64,000 nucleotides of DNA from CBDCCV01 sp965215025 (lineage in GTDB: Bacteria > Bacteroidota > Rhodothermia > Rhodothermales > Salinibacteraceae): contig CBDCCV010000002.1 in assembly GCA_965215025.1 (NCBI GenBank), positions 1,875,867-1,939,866 on the forward strand, written 5' to 3'. The notes beneath the pieces are model-generated. The model did not search any database and was not told where the DNA came from. It was given only the letters and a program-made list of their open reading frames with translations. The translations under genes were made by a program, and so were the position numbers. Position 1 is the first letter of the stretch. Each line of letters opens with the position of its first letter. This document shows, in pieces, positions 8,417 through 16,414 of this stretch.

Positions 8417-10246
8417 ATGCCTGCCACGACCGCGCCCGACGAACAGATTCTCCACGGCGAAGCCTTGTTCGAGAAGGGCGACTACGAGAACGCGCTGGCG
8501 GCCTTCGAGGCCGTCCTCGCCGACGACCCCGCGAACGCCGACGCCCTCAACGACGCCGGCCTCGCCGCTGAAAAGCTCGGCCGCGTCGTGGACGCGACGC
8601 GCTACTTCGAGCGCGCCTTGGACGCTCGGCCCGTCCACGCCGCCGCGCTGTTCAACCTCGTGGACCTGCTCGTGCGCGAGGAAGAAGCCGACCTCGCGCG
8701 CGAGGCGTTCGCCGCTCACGCAGGCGCCCTGGCCGAAAGCGCCGAGAAACAGCGCTACGCCACGGCGCTTTTCGGCGTCGAGGCGCTGAACCTGGGCGCG
8801 CTCTCCACTGAAGACCTGTGCCAGCGCGGCACGCTCGGCGCGCTGCGGCGGGCCTGGGGCAACACGGGCTGGTCGGCCGGGCTGGACTACCTCGAAGCCG
8901 TGGCCCGCCACGCCGCCGAGGCCGAGCAGCCCATCCTCGAATGCGGCAGCGGGCTGACGACGCTCCTCCTCGGCCTCCTCACGCGCGGGCGCGGCGTGGC
9001 CGTGTGGAGCCTCGAGCACCACCCGGACTGGCTCGAGCGCGTGCAGGGCGCGCTGGACGCCTTCGGCCTCGACCACGTCACGCTCTGCCACGCGCCGCTG
9101 CAAGCGCGCGAAGGCGGCTACGCCTGGTACGACGCCCCGCGCGCGCAGATGCCCACGGGCTTCGGCCTCGTCATCTGCGACGGGCCGCCCGGCAGCACGC
9201 CCGGCGGCCGCTACGGCCTCGTGCCTGTCCTGCGCGAGCATCTGGCCGACGGCTGCACGATCCTGATGGACGACGCCGCCCGGCCCGGCGAGGCCGACGT
9301 CCTCCGGCGCTGGCAGCGCGAGGCCGGCGCCGCCGTCCACCTCCAGCGCGAGGCCGACCGGGCCTACGCCGTCGTCCGCCTCGGCGAAGCGCTCGCGCCA
9401 CCGAAGCCGGCCCCCACCATCGCCACCGATGCGGGGGCGGCACCTTCCGCTCCGGCGCACCCGGCTTTGCCTCCCATCTTTATCGGCGGCGCGGGGCGGT
9501 CGGGGACGACGCTGGTGCGGTCGATCCTGAACGCGCATCCGCGCATCGCCATCGGCGCCGAGCTGAAGGTGACGCCCGCCATCGCGCAGTGCTGGCAGGG
9601 CGTACGCCAGCACGGGGCCTACCTCGGCGAGCAGTTTCTTCTTTTGGAAGAGGACATCGATGCGGCCTTCGCGCAGCTTCTCACCACGCTGCTGGAGCGC
9701 CACCGGCAACGGAGCGGGAAGCCGCGCGTGGGCGAGAAGACGCCGAACAACGTCTTCGCCTTTCCCGCGCTGCACCGGATGTTTCCTGAAAGCCCGCTCG
9801 TCCACGTCATCCGCGACGGGCGCGACGTGGTGCGCTCGCTCCTCGAAAAAGATTGGACGACGCCGGACGGCCAGCCGATGGCCATCACGCAGGACCCCGC
9901 CGCCGCTGCCGGTTACTGGCGCCGCGCCGTGATGGCTGGCCTGGCCGCCAAGCAAGATCCGTCGCTGGCCACCCGCTACCACGAGGTGCGCTACGAAGCC
10001 CTCGTGCGCGACCCCGAGGCGGTGACGCGAGCGCTGCTTGAGTTCGTAGGCGAGCCGTGGGAGCCGGGCGTCCTCCGCTTCCACGAAGAGGCCGAGGCGA
10101 CCTACGCCTTCACGCAGCGCCCCATCACGCCGCGCTCCGTAGGCCGCTGGAAAGACGCGCTCGACCGCGACGCGAAGGACGCCGTCAAAGACGTCGCCGG
10201 CGACCTGCTCGTGCACCTCGGCTACGCCGAGGACTTGGACTGGTAG
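8417..10246 (+). CDS. TPR - class I methyltransferase-like - tyrosylprotein sulfotransferase-like fusion
   Basis: A 609-residue three-part enzyme. Residues about 8-105 are TPR repeats. Residues about 140-325 form a Rossmann methyltransferase-like domain, with motif I ILECGSGLTTLLLG at 173-186, acidic E200 and ICDGPPGS at 253-260. Residues about 350-605 form a sulfotransferase: the PAPS 5'-phosphosulfate loop GGAGRSGTTLVRSIL at 357-371, a catalytic-base candidate E382 in GAELKVTP, GEKTPNN at 439-445, and the 3'-phosphate motif VHVIRDGRDVVRSLL at 462-476. The spacing and the YWRRAV and RYEALVRDPE segments resemble eukaryotic TPST and bacterial protein sulfotransferases. It lies directly upstream of the flagellin genes, so flagellin (or flagellin glycan) is the suspected substrate by inference. 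Confidence 0.85.
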   Translation: MPATTAPDEQILHGEALFEKGDYENALAAFEAVLADDPANADALNDAGLAAEKLGRVVDATRYFERALDARPVHAAALFNLVDLLVREEEADLAREAFAAHAGALAESAEKQRYATALFGVEALNLGALSTEDLCQRGTLGALRRAWGNTGWSAGLDYLEAVARHAAEAEQPILECGSGLTTLLLGLLTRGRGVAVWSLEHHPDWLERVQGALDAFGLDHVTLCHAPLQAREGGYAWYDAPRAQMPTGFGLVICDGPPGSTPGGRYGLVPVLREHLADGCTILMDDAARPGEADVLRRWQREAGAAVHLQREADRAYAVVRLGEALAPPKPAPTIATDAGAAPSAPAHPALPPIFIGGAGRSGTTLVRSILNAHPRIAIGAELKVTPAIAQCWQGVRQHGAYLGEQFLLLEEDIDAAFAQLLTTLLERHRQRSGKPRVGEKTPNNVFAFPALHRMFPESPLVHVIRDGRDVVRSLLEKDWTTPDGQPMAITQDPAAAAGYWRRAVMAGLAAKQDPSLATRYHEVRYEALVRDPEAVTRALLEFVGEPWEPGVLRFHEEAEATYAFTQRPITPRSVGRWKDALDRDAKDAVKDVAGDLLVHLGYAEDLDW

Positions 10247-10260
10247 CGCTTCGCCTGCAA

Positions 10261-10281
10261 GGGCGACCCGCCGGGTCGCCC
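10261..10281. repeat. GGG...CCC(CTAC) palindrome, copy 1
   Basis: A perfect hairpin GGGCGACCC-GCC-GGGTCGCCC followed by CTAC. Two further elements with the same frame but different inner bases lie at 17354-17379 and 40359-40379. Confidence 0.75.
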
Positions 10282-10303
10282 CTACCACGGCCCCCCCGCC
10301 CTC

Positions 10304-10342
10304 AGCGGCCGTCTCCCACGCGGAGGCGGCCGCTTTGCTTTG
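10304..10342 (+). terminator. Strong hairpin terminator upstream of flagellin 1
   Basis: A 13-bp stem (AGCGGCCGTCTCC paired to GGAGGCGGCCGCT, one G-T pair) with a 5-base loop, followed by TTGCTTTG. It should stop read-through from the modification gene into the flagellin gene. Confidence 0.75.
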
Positions 10343-10385
10343 CGCGCGCCTGCCGCCCGCCGCCAAATAAAAATAGCGGCAGCGA

Positions 10386-10413
10386 TTTAAGAAGTGCGCC
10401 GCGCCGCCGATAC
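10386..10413 (+). promoter_or_regulatory. Sigma-28 (FliA) promoter of flagellin 1
   Basis: TTTAAG at 10386, exactly 14 bases, then GCCGATAC at 10406. This matches the flagellar sigma-28 consensus (TAAAG, 14, GCCGATAA) and lies 60 bases upstream of the flagellin ATG. The hairpin terminator just before it isolates the transcript. Confidence 0.9.
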
Positions 10414-10473
10414 CTGTATCAGACGCGCACCGCGTCACACGCCAGAACCAACCCACACAACCCCCTACTTACC

Positions 10474-11343
10474 ATGTCATTCGGAGACGTTACCCGCATC
10501 AACACCAACATTCAGGCGATGCAGTCCTACTCCTCGCTTCAGAACACGAACAGCGAGTTGGGCATCCGTCGCCAGCGCCTCTCCACCGGCTCGAAGCTCA
10601 ACCGCGCCGAGGACGACTCCGCCAGCTACTCCATCGCCAAGAAGCTCGAATCCAGAGTGCGCGGCCAGGGCCAAGCCCTCTCGAACATCGGCGACGCCAA
10701 AGGAATGCTCACCGTCGCCGAGGGCAGCCTCAACTCGACGATGGACATCCTGCAAACCATGAAAGAGAAGGCCGTGCAGGCGGCCAACGACTCGCTCGGC
10801 GCGAAAGAGCGCACCGCGATCCAGAGCCAGCTCACCGAGCTTGCCAAGGAGATCAACGACATCGCCGCTAACACCGACTTCAACGGCAAGAAGCTGCTCA
10901 GCGGCGACTACGAGGCCGCCGCCGATGCGCTCACCTTCCAGGTCGGCGCCGACCAGGGCGACACCTTCAAGGTCAACATCGCCGCCGTGAGCGCGGGCGC
11001 CCTCGGCAACGCGACGGCCACCATCGACGCGCTCGACGTGACCGACGCCACCGGCAACGCCACCACGCGCGCCGACGCTATCGGCGCCATCGACAGCGCC
11101 ATCAACCAGGTCTCGGACCAGATCGCCGGCTTGGGCGACAGCCAGACGCGCCTCTCGTTCAAGCAGGAGAACCTCTCCACGGCCAAGACGAACTACGAGG
11201 CCAGCCGCTCGCGCCTCGAGGACGCCGACTTCGCCAAGGAGCAGATGGAGATCGCCAAGCTCCAGATCCTGCAGCAGACCGGGAACGCCTCGCTCGCGCA
11301 GGCGAACGCCTCCTCGCAGTCCGTCCTGCAGCTGCTCGGCTAA
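10474..11343 (+). CDS. fliC: Flagellin 1
   Basis: The filament subunit, 289 residues, starting at ATG 10474 (MSFGDVTRINTNIQAMQSY). The D0/D1 signature runs LGIRRQRLSTGSKLNRAEDD and continues through DASYS-like and QGQALSNIGDAKGML segments. The C-terminus has TRLSFKQENLSTAKTNYEAS, then RSRLEDADFAKEQM and ends in the QSVLQLLG helix. The protein is short, with only a small variable centre (about residues 145-220). The centre contains SGDYEAAAD, an acidic-flanked tyrosine absent from flagellin 2. Transcription is from the sigma-28 promoter at 10386. Confidence 0.97.
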   Translation: MSFGDVTRINTNIQAMQSYSSLQNTNSELGIRRQRLSTGSKLNRAEDDSASYSIAKKLESRVRGQGQALSNIGDAKGMLTVAEGSLNSTMDILQTMKEKAVQAANDSLGAKERTAIQSQLTELAKEINDIAANTDFNGKKLLSGDYEAAADALTFQVGADQGDTFKVNIAAVSAGALGNATATIDALDVTDATGNATTRADAIGAIDSAINQVSDQIAGLGDSQTRLSFKQENLSTAKTNYEASRSRLEDADFAKEQMEIAKLQILQQTGNASLAQANASSQSVLQLLG

Positions 11344-11386
11344 TGGCTTAGGCCGCTCACCAAACGCAACGTGAGGGCATAAAAAA

Positions 11387-11410
11387 GGGGCGGTGCTGCA
11401 ACACCGCCCC
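11387..11410. terminator. Hairpin between the two flagellin genes
   Basis: Stem GGGGCGGTG / CACCGCCCC with a 6-base loop, preceded by AAAAAA and followed by C-rich DNA. The missing T-run on the plus strand makes it a weak terminator or mRNA-stabilising 3' hairpin for flagellin 1. A CCCGATAC at 11448 without a good -35 is the only sigma-28-like sequence before flagellin 2, so flagellin 2 may depend on read-through. Confidence 0.5.
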
Positions 11411-11525
11411 CGGTCCCTCAGGGTCTTGTGCACCCGATACGCACCGCCGTCAGGCCGCGAGGCGCTGGCGGGTTCTCTCAAGAGCACCTATCACGTACAC
11501 GTTAACCAACCAAGGGAAAACCACC

Positions 11526-12371
11526 ATGTCATTCGGAGACATCACACGCATCAGCACCAACGTCCAGGCCATGCAGTCGTACAGCACGCTGCAAGGCACC
11601 AACAGCGAGTTGGGCATCCGTCGCCAGCGCCTCTCCACCGGCTCGAAGCTCAACCGCGCCGAGGACGACTCCGCCAGCTACTCCATCGCCAAGAAGCTCG
11701 AATCCAGAGTGCGCGGCCAGGGCCAAGCCCTCTCGAACATCGGCGACGCCAAAGGAATGCTCACCGTCGCCGAGGGCGGTCTGAACTCGACCATGGACAT
11801 CCTCCAGACGATGAAGGAGAAAGCCGTCCAGGCCGGGAACGACACGCTCGGCGCGAAAGAGCGCACCGCGATCCAGAGCCAGCTTGAAGAGCTGTCGGCC
11901 GAGATCAACGACATCGCCGGCAACACGGACTTCAACGGCAAGAAGCTCCTCGACGGCAGCTTCGCCAGCGGCACGGCCGAGCTTTCGTTCCAGGTCGGCG
12001 CCGATCAGGGCGACACGTTCGCGGTCAACATCGGCGCGGCCAGCTCCGGCGCGCTCGGCGTAGCGGCGGCGTCCATCGACGTGAGCAACGCCTCGGCGGC
12101 CGGCGGCACGCTGGCGAGCATCGACGCGGCCATCGGCACGGTCTCGGACAACATCGCCAGCCTCGGTGACAGCCAGACGCGCCTCTCGTTCAAGCAGGAG
12201 AACCTCTCCACGGCCAAGACGAACTACGAGGCCAGCCGCTCGCGCCTCGAGGACGCCGACTTCGCCAAGGAGCAGATGGAGATCGCCAAGCTCCAGATCC
12301 TGCAGCAGACCGGGAACGCCTCGCTCGCGCAGGCGAACGCCTCCTCGCAGTCCGTCCTCCAGCTCCTCTAA
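11526..12371 (+). CDS. fliC: Flagellin 2
   Basis: A second filament subunit, 281 residues, closely related to flagellin 1. The first 177-base shared block (11601-11777) and the last 191-base shared block (12168-12358) match flagellin 1 DNA base for base, while the central part differs (for example LDGSFASGTAELSFQ in place of LSGDYEAAADALTFQ). Identity at synonymous sites suggests recent gene conversion. It lies 182 bases after flagellin 1 with no strong sigma-28 promoter of its own. Confidence 0.96.
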   Translation: MSFGDITRISTNVQAMQSYSTLQGTNSELGIRRQRLSTGSKLNRAEDDSASYSIAKKLESRVRGQGQALSNIGDAKGMLTVAEGGLNSTMDILQTMKEKAVQAGNDTLGAKERTAIQSQLEELSAEINDIAGNTDFNGKKLLDGSFASGTAELSFQVGADQGDTFAVNIGAASSGALGVAAASIDVSNASAAGGTLASIDAAIGTVSDNIASLGDSQTRLSFKQENLSTAKTNYEASRSRLEDADFAKEQMEIAKLQILQQTGNASLAQANASSQSVLQLL

Positions 12372-12475
12372 ACCACCACACCAGCCGGCCGGGCGCGCGT
12401 ACGGTTCTGGCGGATCACACACCGCCTCGGCATGGCGGCAGCACAGCGCCCTCAGGGGCAGCGCTGCCTGCGACG

Positions 12476-12503
12476 GCCTCTCCGCTCCGGCGGGGAGGCT
12501 TTC
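12476..12503 (+). terminator. Terminator after flagellin 2
   Basis: A 10-bp stem GCCTCTCCGC / GCGGGGAGGC with a TCCG tetraloop, followed by TTTCG. It lies 104 bases after the flagellin 2 stop in a convergent spacer. Confidence 0.7.
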
Positions 12504-12545
12504 GTGCGTGGAGGCTGTCTTGTACGGATGCAAGCGTTTGAACCG

Positions 12546-12592
12546 GCTCCCCCTCTCTCTGTCTCTCTCCCACGTGGGGGAGAGAGGACTTA
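12546..12592. repeat. CCCTCTC...GAGAGAGG palindrome in convergent spacer
   Basis: CCCCCTCTCTCTGTCTCTCTCC followed by CACGTG and a GGGGGAGAGAGG arm. One of the CCCTCTCCC-type intergenic palindromes, lying between the flagellin 2 and glycosyltransferase 3' ends. Confidence 0.5.
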
Positions 12593-12660
12593 ATCTGCAG
12601 GGCTTGGGCGCACTACGCATGTTCTCTCAGCAAAGCACTTCTACGGTTAGAAAGCCGGCT

Positions 12661-13866
12661 TTACAGCGCACCGGGCGCGGCGCTCAGCGAAACGCGCTCC
12701 TGCTCGGCCAGGGCGATGCCCGACTTCATCGTCCCGATGAGCGTCTGGACCAGCGGCGCGTTGTACGTCCCCTTCTCGTAGAGGCGCTGGAACACCGTGG
12801 CCTGATCGGCGAGGCCCACCTTCTGGCAGACCTCGGCGAGCGAGCACAAAAGCTGCAACGGGTTGAGCACGAAGCGGATGCCGTCGTCGCCGCGCTCATT
12901 GATCTCGAACGCCTCCATGAGCATCATCAGCCCGTCGCCGATGCGCCCGGCCTCCAAGAGCGCCAGGCCGGAGAGGAAGTACGCCACCGGCTCGGCGCGG
13001 CTCAGGGCGAACATCCGCTCGGTGTGCACGAGCGCCAGCGGCGGGTTGCCGACGTTGAGCGCCGCCTTGGCTCCCAAGAGGTGCGTGTAGAAGGCGTTCT
13101 GCGGCGTAAGCCGCGCGTGGTCGAGCGCGTTGATCACGTCGATGGCCTCGCTGTAGCGCGCCAGGATGTAGTACGCCACGCCCAGCTGGTAGCCGTAGTA
13201 GGCCTGGTACTTGGCCGAGCGCGGCTGCTCGTACTCGGCCTCTAAAAGATGCAGGCGCGCGCGGTACTTCGCCTTTTTCTCCTCGGGCGGGAGCGCGTAG
13301 CCGGTGTGGATAACCTCGGCGTCCACGCGCACGACGCGCTCGCCCGTGCGCTCGAGGTGGCGGATGAGCGCCTCGGAGATCTGGTTGTGCACGCGCCCGA
13401 CGAAGCGCAGGTCGGGGCGGTTGCGGAAGACGCGCTCCTGCGGCATACAGTCGGCCGCGAGGATCTGCCCCTCGGCCAGCAGGTTGCGGATGCGGATCTG
13501 CGCGGCGGCCACCTTCGGCCGGCAGAGCGCCCGGCGCAGGCGGCGCCAGTCCTCGTCCTCGGCGATGTACTCGTCGCCGTCGAGGTAGAGGATGTAGTCG
13601 CCCGTGGCGAGGTCGAAGCTGTGGTTGCGCGCGGCGGAAAACGAGTCGGGCCATTCGATCTCGTCAAAGACGTCGGCGTAGCGCTCGGCGATGGCGCGCG
13701 TGCCGTCCGAAGAGCCGGTGTCCACAATGGCGATTTCATCGACGTGGGGGCGGGCCGTCTGGAGGCATTTCTCCAGCGTGGCGGCTTCGTCTTTAACGAT
13801 CATCGCCAAGGAGAGCGTGGGGCGCTGCTGCTTTCGGTTGTGGAGCCGGTCGGCGAGGCGGGGCAT
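12661..13866 (-). CDS. TPR-containing family 2 glycosyltransferase (SunS-like), putative flagellin glycosylation
   Basis: 401 residues from the ATG at 13866; the frame is open to 14121, but that part is repeat-rich and nonconserved. Residues 17-100 form a GT-A fold start: TLSLAMIVKDEAATLEKCL, IVDTGSSDGTRAIAERY, DSFSAARNHSFDLATGDY and the metal-binding DGD at 96-98. The C-terminal half (about 220-380) is TPR-like helices. Family members transfer sugars to peptides or proteins. It lies convergent to flagellin 2 and divergent from fliS, the classical place for flagellin glycosylation genes; the substrate is inferred. Confidence 0.85.
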   Translation of the reverse strand: MPRLADRLHNRKQQRPTLSLAMIVKDEAATLEKCLQTARPHVDEIAIVDTGSSDGTRAIAERYADVFDEIEWPDSFSAARNHSFDLATGDYILYLDGDEYIAEDEDWRRLRRALCRPKVAAAQIRIRNLLAEGQILAADCMPQERVFRNRPDLRFVGRVHNQISEALIRHLERTGERVVRVDAEVIHTGYALPPEEKKAKYRARLHLLEAEYEQPRSAKYQAYYGYQLGVAYYILARYSEAIDVINALDHARLTPQNAFYTHLLGAKAALNVGNPPLALVHTERMFALSRAEPVAYFLSGLALLEAGRIGDGLMMLMEAFEINERGDDGIRFVLNPLQLLCSLAEVCQKVGLADQATVFQRLYEKGTYNAPLVQTLIGTMKSGIALAEQERVSLSAAPGAL

Positions 13867-14015
13867 GACAGGGAAACGGATGGCGGCGAAAACGGGCGGG
13901 CGGCGCGGGCGCGTAGGACGTGCGGGAATCGTGCCAGGGGCGGGGTTGCGGCCTTCTTCTGGGGAAGCGACGGCGTCGGCTTTCGTGCTGGGACCGTTAC
14001 GGCCCTGGAAGAGAA

Positions 14016-14099
14016 CTCCCCCTTGGAAGGGAGCCGGGGGGATGTAGAGGGGTGGCGTCCATTCCCGGCATCCCCCTCCTCCCTCTTCAAAAGGGGAAT
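14016..14099. repeat. CTCCCCCTTGGAAGGG... / CCCCCTCCTCC...AAGGGGAA element
   Basis: An inverted arrangement: CTCCCCCTTGGAAGGGAG at 14016 and GGCATCCCCC...CAAAAGGGGAATT at the right end. It belongs to the same loose family as the elements at 42833-42970, 50396-50432 and 62504-62538. Confidence 0.5.
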
Positions 14100-14163
14100 T
14101 GAACAGCGCGCTTCTGTGCAAAGCAGCTTTTCAGAGCACGCGCGAAAAAAAACGCGATTGAGA

Positions 14164-14191
14164 TTTAAGCCCAGCGCCAGCCCGCCGATAA
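14164..14191 (+). promoter_or_regulatory. Sigma-28 promoter of fliS-fliD operon
   Basis: TTTAAG at 14164, 14 bases, GCCGATAA at 14184: a full consensus -10 with a correctly spaced -35. The transcript would have a leader of about 150 bases before fliS. Confidence 0.9.
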
Positions 14192-14247
14192 CGAGAGTCA
14201 GCAGGCCGGGACGTGCGGCGCTTTTGCCGGAAAACGTGTCCGCTCCG

Positions 14248-14260
14248 GGAAATTTTTTCC
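14248..14260. promoter_or_regulatory. AT-rich dyad GGAAATTTTTTCC upstream of fliS
   Basis: An AT-rich 13-mer in GC-rich surroundings. A near-identical GGAATATTTTTCC lies upstream of motA at 34591-34603. It could be an operator or UP-like element; the function is unknown. Confidence 0.35.
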
Positions 14261-14346
14261 GCTCGCGTGCCGTCGCCCTTCCGCAGAGGGCGCGCGCTGG
14301 CCGCCTCTTCGCCATTCTTCTGTTGGACCCAACCTTGCAGCCCGTT

Positions 14347-14676
14347 ATGTACGCCAAGCAACGTATGCGCCAGTACCAGAGCCAGGCCGTCTCGACGGCC
14401 TCGCCGGACGAACTCGTCGCCAAGCTCTACGACCTGGGCGTCTCGGCCTGCCACCGCAGCGACCGCGCCAAGCTGCGCGCCGTGCTCGTTGAGCTGATGG
14501 CCGGCCTCAACCACGAAAAAGGCGGCGAGCTGGCCGGCCAGCTGCAGGCCGTCTACGAGCACTGCCTCAACGAGAGCGCCATGGGCGACCTCGGTGAGAT
14601 CGGCGAGCTGCTCGACGGCCTGCGCGGGGCCTGGCGCCAGGGCGTCCTCCACCGCCGCCGCAAGGCCGCCGCCTGA
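14347..14676 (+). CDS. fliS: Flagellin export chaperone FliS
   Basis: 109 residues from the ATG at 14347; the much longer open frame upstream is noncoding. MYAKQRMRQYQSQAVSTASP followed by DELVAKLYDLGVSACHRS is the FliS family opening (YxxxxVxTASPxELVxxLYxGxxxxc). The second half has helices that would bind the flagellin C-terminus. It is slightly short for FliS and ends in a basic RRRKAAA tail. It is expressed from the sigma-28 promoter at 14164 together with fliD. Confidence 0.88.
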   Translation: MYAKQRMRQYQSQAVSTASPDELVAKLYDLGVSACHRSDRAKLRAVLVELMAGLNHEKGGELAGQLQAVYEHCLNESAMGDLGEIGELLDGLRGAWRQGVLHRRRKAAA

Positions 14677-14687
14677 TTTCTTTGACG

Positions 14688-14762
14688 ACGGACGAACGAC
14701 GATAGACGACGGGCACCTCCTGACGGCTGTGCTCGTCGTCGGTCGTCCATCGCCGCTCGTCG
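14688..14762. repeat. Heptameric tandem-repeat hairpin between fliS and fliD
   Basis: Left heptamers GACGACG, GACGAAC, GACGATA, GACGACG (from 14692) and right heptamers CGTCGTC, GGTCGTC, CATCGCC, GCTCGTC. The same architecture as the flgH-flgI element; the left arm is nearly the same sequence. Confidence 0.7.
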
Positions 14763-14794
14763 GAACCCTCCTCTTCGCCAACCCTTGCTGACCG

Positions 14795-16282
14795 ATGCCC
14801 TCTGTCACCTCCCTCGCCTCCGCCGGCGATCCCTACGAGCAGCTGATCTCGCAGATCATCCGCCTCGAGCGCGAGCCGCAGTTCGAGCTTAAAGACCGGC
14901 GCAACGAAGAGAAGCGCTTCAAGGCCGTGCTGGGCGACTTCGACAGCAAGCTCTCCGAGCTGCACGGCCAGCTCAAGTCCTTTACCGACCCGTTCGCCTC
15001 GCCCTTCGAGGCGCGCGCGGCCACGGGCCTGGACGAGGCCAGCGCCTTCTCGGTGACGACGACCGACGAGGCCGCTTTTGGCAACCACGCCGTCGCCGTC
15101 GAGCGCCTCGCCTCGGCCGACACGCGCCTCTCGAAGCAGTTCCAGGCCGGCGGCACGGCGCTGCGCAGCTTCTTCGACGCCAACGGCGCGCAGACGTTTA
15201 CGCTCCAGGTGGCCTCCCCCACCGAGGACGACCCCGAAAACCGCGTGGCCGTGGACGTGACCGTGGACCCCGCCGGCGCCACCGATGAGGAGATCCTCAG
15301 CGAGATCGACCAGGCCATCACCACCACGATGGCCGACGCCGCCTCGGACGACCTCATCAAGCGCGCGGAGCGGCCCGGCGCCTCCGTCGTCAAGGAGACG
15401 AGCGGCACGGCGCGCCTCTCCCTGCGCAGCGGCGAGACGGGCTTCGCCGGCCGCCTCCAGTTCACCGACTCCGCCGACGGCCTCCTCGCCGCGCTGGAAA
15501 TCGACACCGACGCCGTCGCCGCAGGCACGGGCGGCGGGCAGGTCACCGCCGTGGGCACGAGCGAGACGGACTCCGCGCTCAACAGCAAGTTCACGCTCGA
15601 CGGCCTCACGCTCTACCGCTCCAGCAACCAGGTCTCCGACGCGCTCGACGGCCTCACGCTCGACCTCAAAAAGGCCGGCGACCCAGAGGCCGCCTTCCGC
15701 ATCGCCCCGGACGCCGAGAGCATCAAAGAAGACGTCACCGCCTTTGTGGACAAGTACAACGGCGTCTTGAGCTTTATCCAGCGCAAGGGTAACATCGACG
15801 GCGAGGCTGGCACGCGCGGCGACTTCGCGGGCGAGCGCGCCTTTACGAACCTGCGCTTCAACATGCGCAACGACGTCGTGCGCAGCGTGCCGGGGCAGCC
15901 CGCCGGCGGCCCCTCGGCCCTGCGCGACCTCGGCATCGAGATCGGGCGCGACGGCACGCTCACGCTCGAGGACGAGGACGCGCTCGTGGCCGCCATCGAA
16001 AAAGACAGCGCCGCCGTGCAGCGGCTCTTCGCCGGGGACGACGGCGTGGCGACGCGCCTCGAAAACCGCCTCGACCGCTTTGTGCGCGCCGGCGGCGTGA
16101 TCGACAACCGCGAGAAATCCGTGGACCGCAGCGTGCGCCGCCTCGACAACCGCATCCAGGACTGGGAGAAGCGCCTCGCCAGCCGCCAGGAGCTGCTGCG
16201 CAAGCAGTTCAACGAGCTGCGCAGCGCCATCAACGTCTTCCAAAGCCAGCAGCAGTTCATCGGCGGATTCTTCCAGTTCTGA
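14795..16282 (+). CDS. fliD: Filament cap protein FliD (HAP2)
   Basis: A 495-residue cap protein. The N-terminus has the HAP2 pattern (DPYEQLISQIIRLEREP, then SKLSELHGQLKSF). The middle is Asp/Ala-rich, with FSVTTTDEAAFGNHAVAVE matching the D0/D1 boundary of FliD. The C-terminal domain contains FVDKYNGVLSFIQRKGNIDG, SALRDLGIEIGRDGTLTLED and a coiled DNRIQDWEKRLASRQELLRK helix with FNELRSAINVFQSQQQF. It follows fliS, as in many gene clusters. Confidence 0.95.
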   Translation: MPSVTSLASAGDPYEQLISQIIRLEREPQFELKDRRNEEKRFKAVLGDFDSKLSELHGQLKSFTDPFASPFEARAATGLDEASAFSVTTTDEAAFGNHAVAVERLASADTRLSKQFQAGGTALRSFFDANGAQTFTLQVASPTEDDPENRVAVDVTVDPAGATDEEILSEIDQAITTTMADAASDDLIKRAERPGASVVKETSGTARLSLRSGETGFAGRLQFTDSADGLLAALEIDTDAVAAGTGGGQVTAVGTSETDSALNSKFTLDGLTLYRSSNQVSDALDGLTLDLKKAGDPEAAFRIAPDAESIKEDVTAFVDKYNGVLSFIQRKGNIDGEAGTRGDFAGERAFTNLRFNMRNDVVRSVPGQPAGGPSALRDLGIEIGRDGTLTLEDEDALVAAIEKDSAAVQRLFAGDDGVATRLENRLDRFVRAGGVIDNREKSVDRSVRRLDNRIQDWEKRLASRQELLRKQFNELRSAINVFQSQQQFIGGFFQF

Positions 16283-16414
16283 CGATCTTTTCGCAGCCGA
16301 TGATGGCACAACCCTCGTCCGCCCTTCCCGGTAGCCGGGCCTAGCCGAACGCACAGAAAAGCACGCGGACGCCGTGCCCGCCCCACCCCTCCACCTCCGA
16401 AACGCTGACGCCCG

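Larger units (their letters stand above)
13867..14346. other. 480-base divergent spacer between glycosyltransferase and fliS
   Basis: The left part (13867-14015) shows no recognised feature. A CCCCCTT/AAGGGG-type repeat lies at 14016-14099, a sigma-28 promoter at 14164-14191 and an AT-rich 13-base dyad at 14248-14260. No promoter for the glycosyltransferase was identified. Confidence 0.6.

Noticed and set aside
8417..8760. The TPR-containing gene as a plain secretion or pilus TPR protein
   Set aside because: The downstream methyltransferase-like and sulfotransferase domains are in the same uninterrupted frame, so it is an enzyme fusion.
8399..10456. A 685-codon minus-strand frame over the sulfotransferase fusion
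   Set aside because: Shadow produced by high GC; the plus-strand frame carries the PAPS and methyltransferase motifs.
11441..11456. Sigma-28 promoter for flagellin 2
   Set aside because: CCCGATAC is present, but no TTTAAG-like -35 lies 14 bases upstream, unlike the four strong sites.
13249..14346. A long plus-strand frame fused upstream of fliS
   Set aside because: It runs antisense over the glycosyltransferase and through spacer repeats; FliS begins at 14347 by family alignment.
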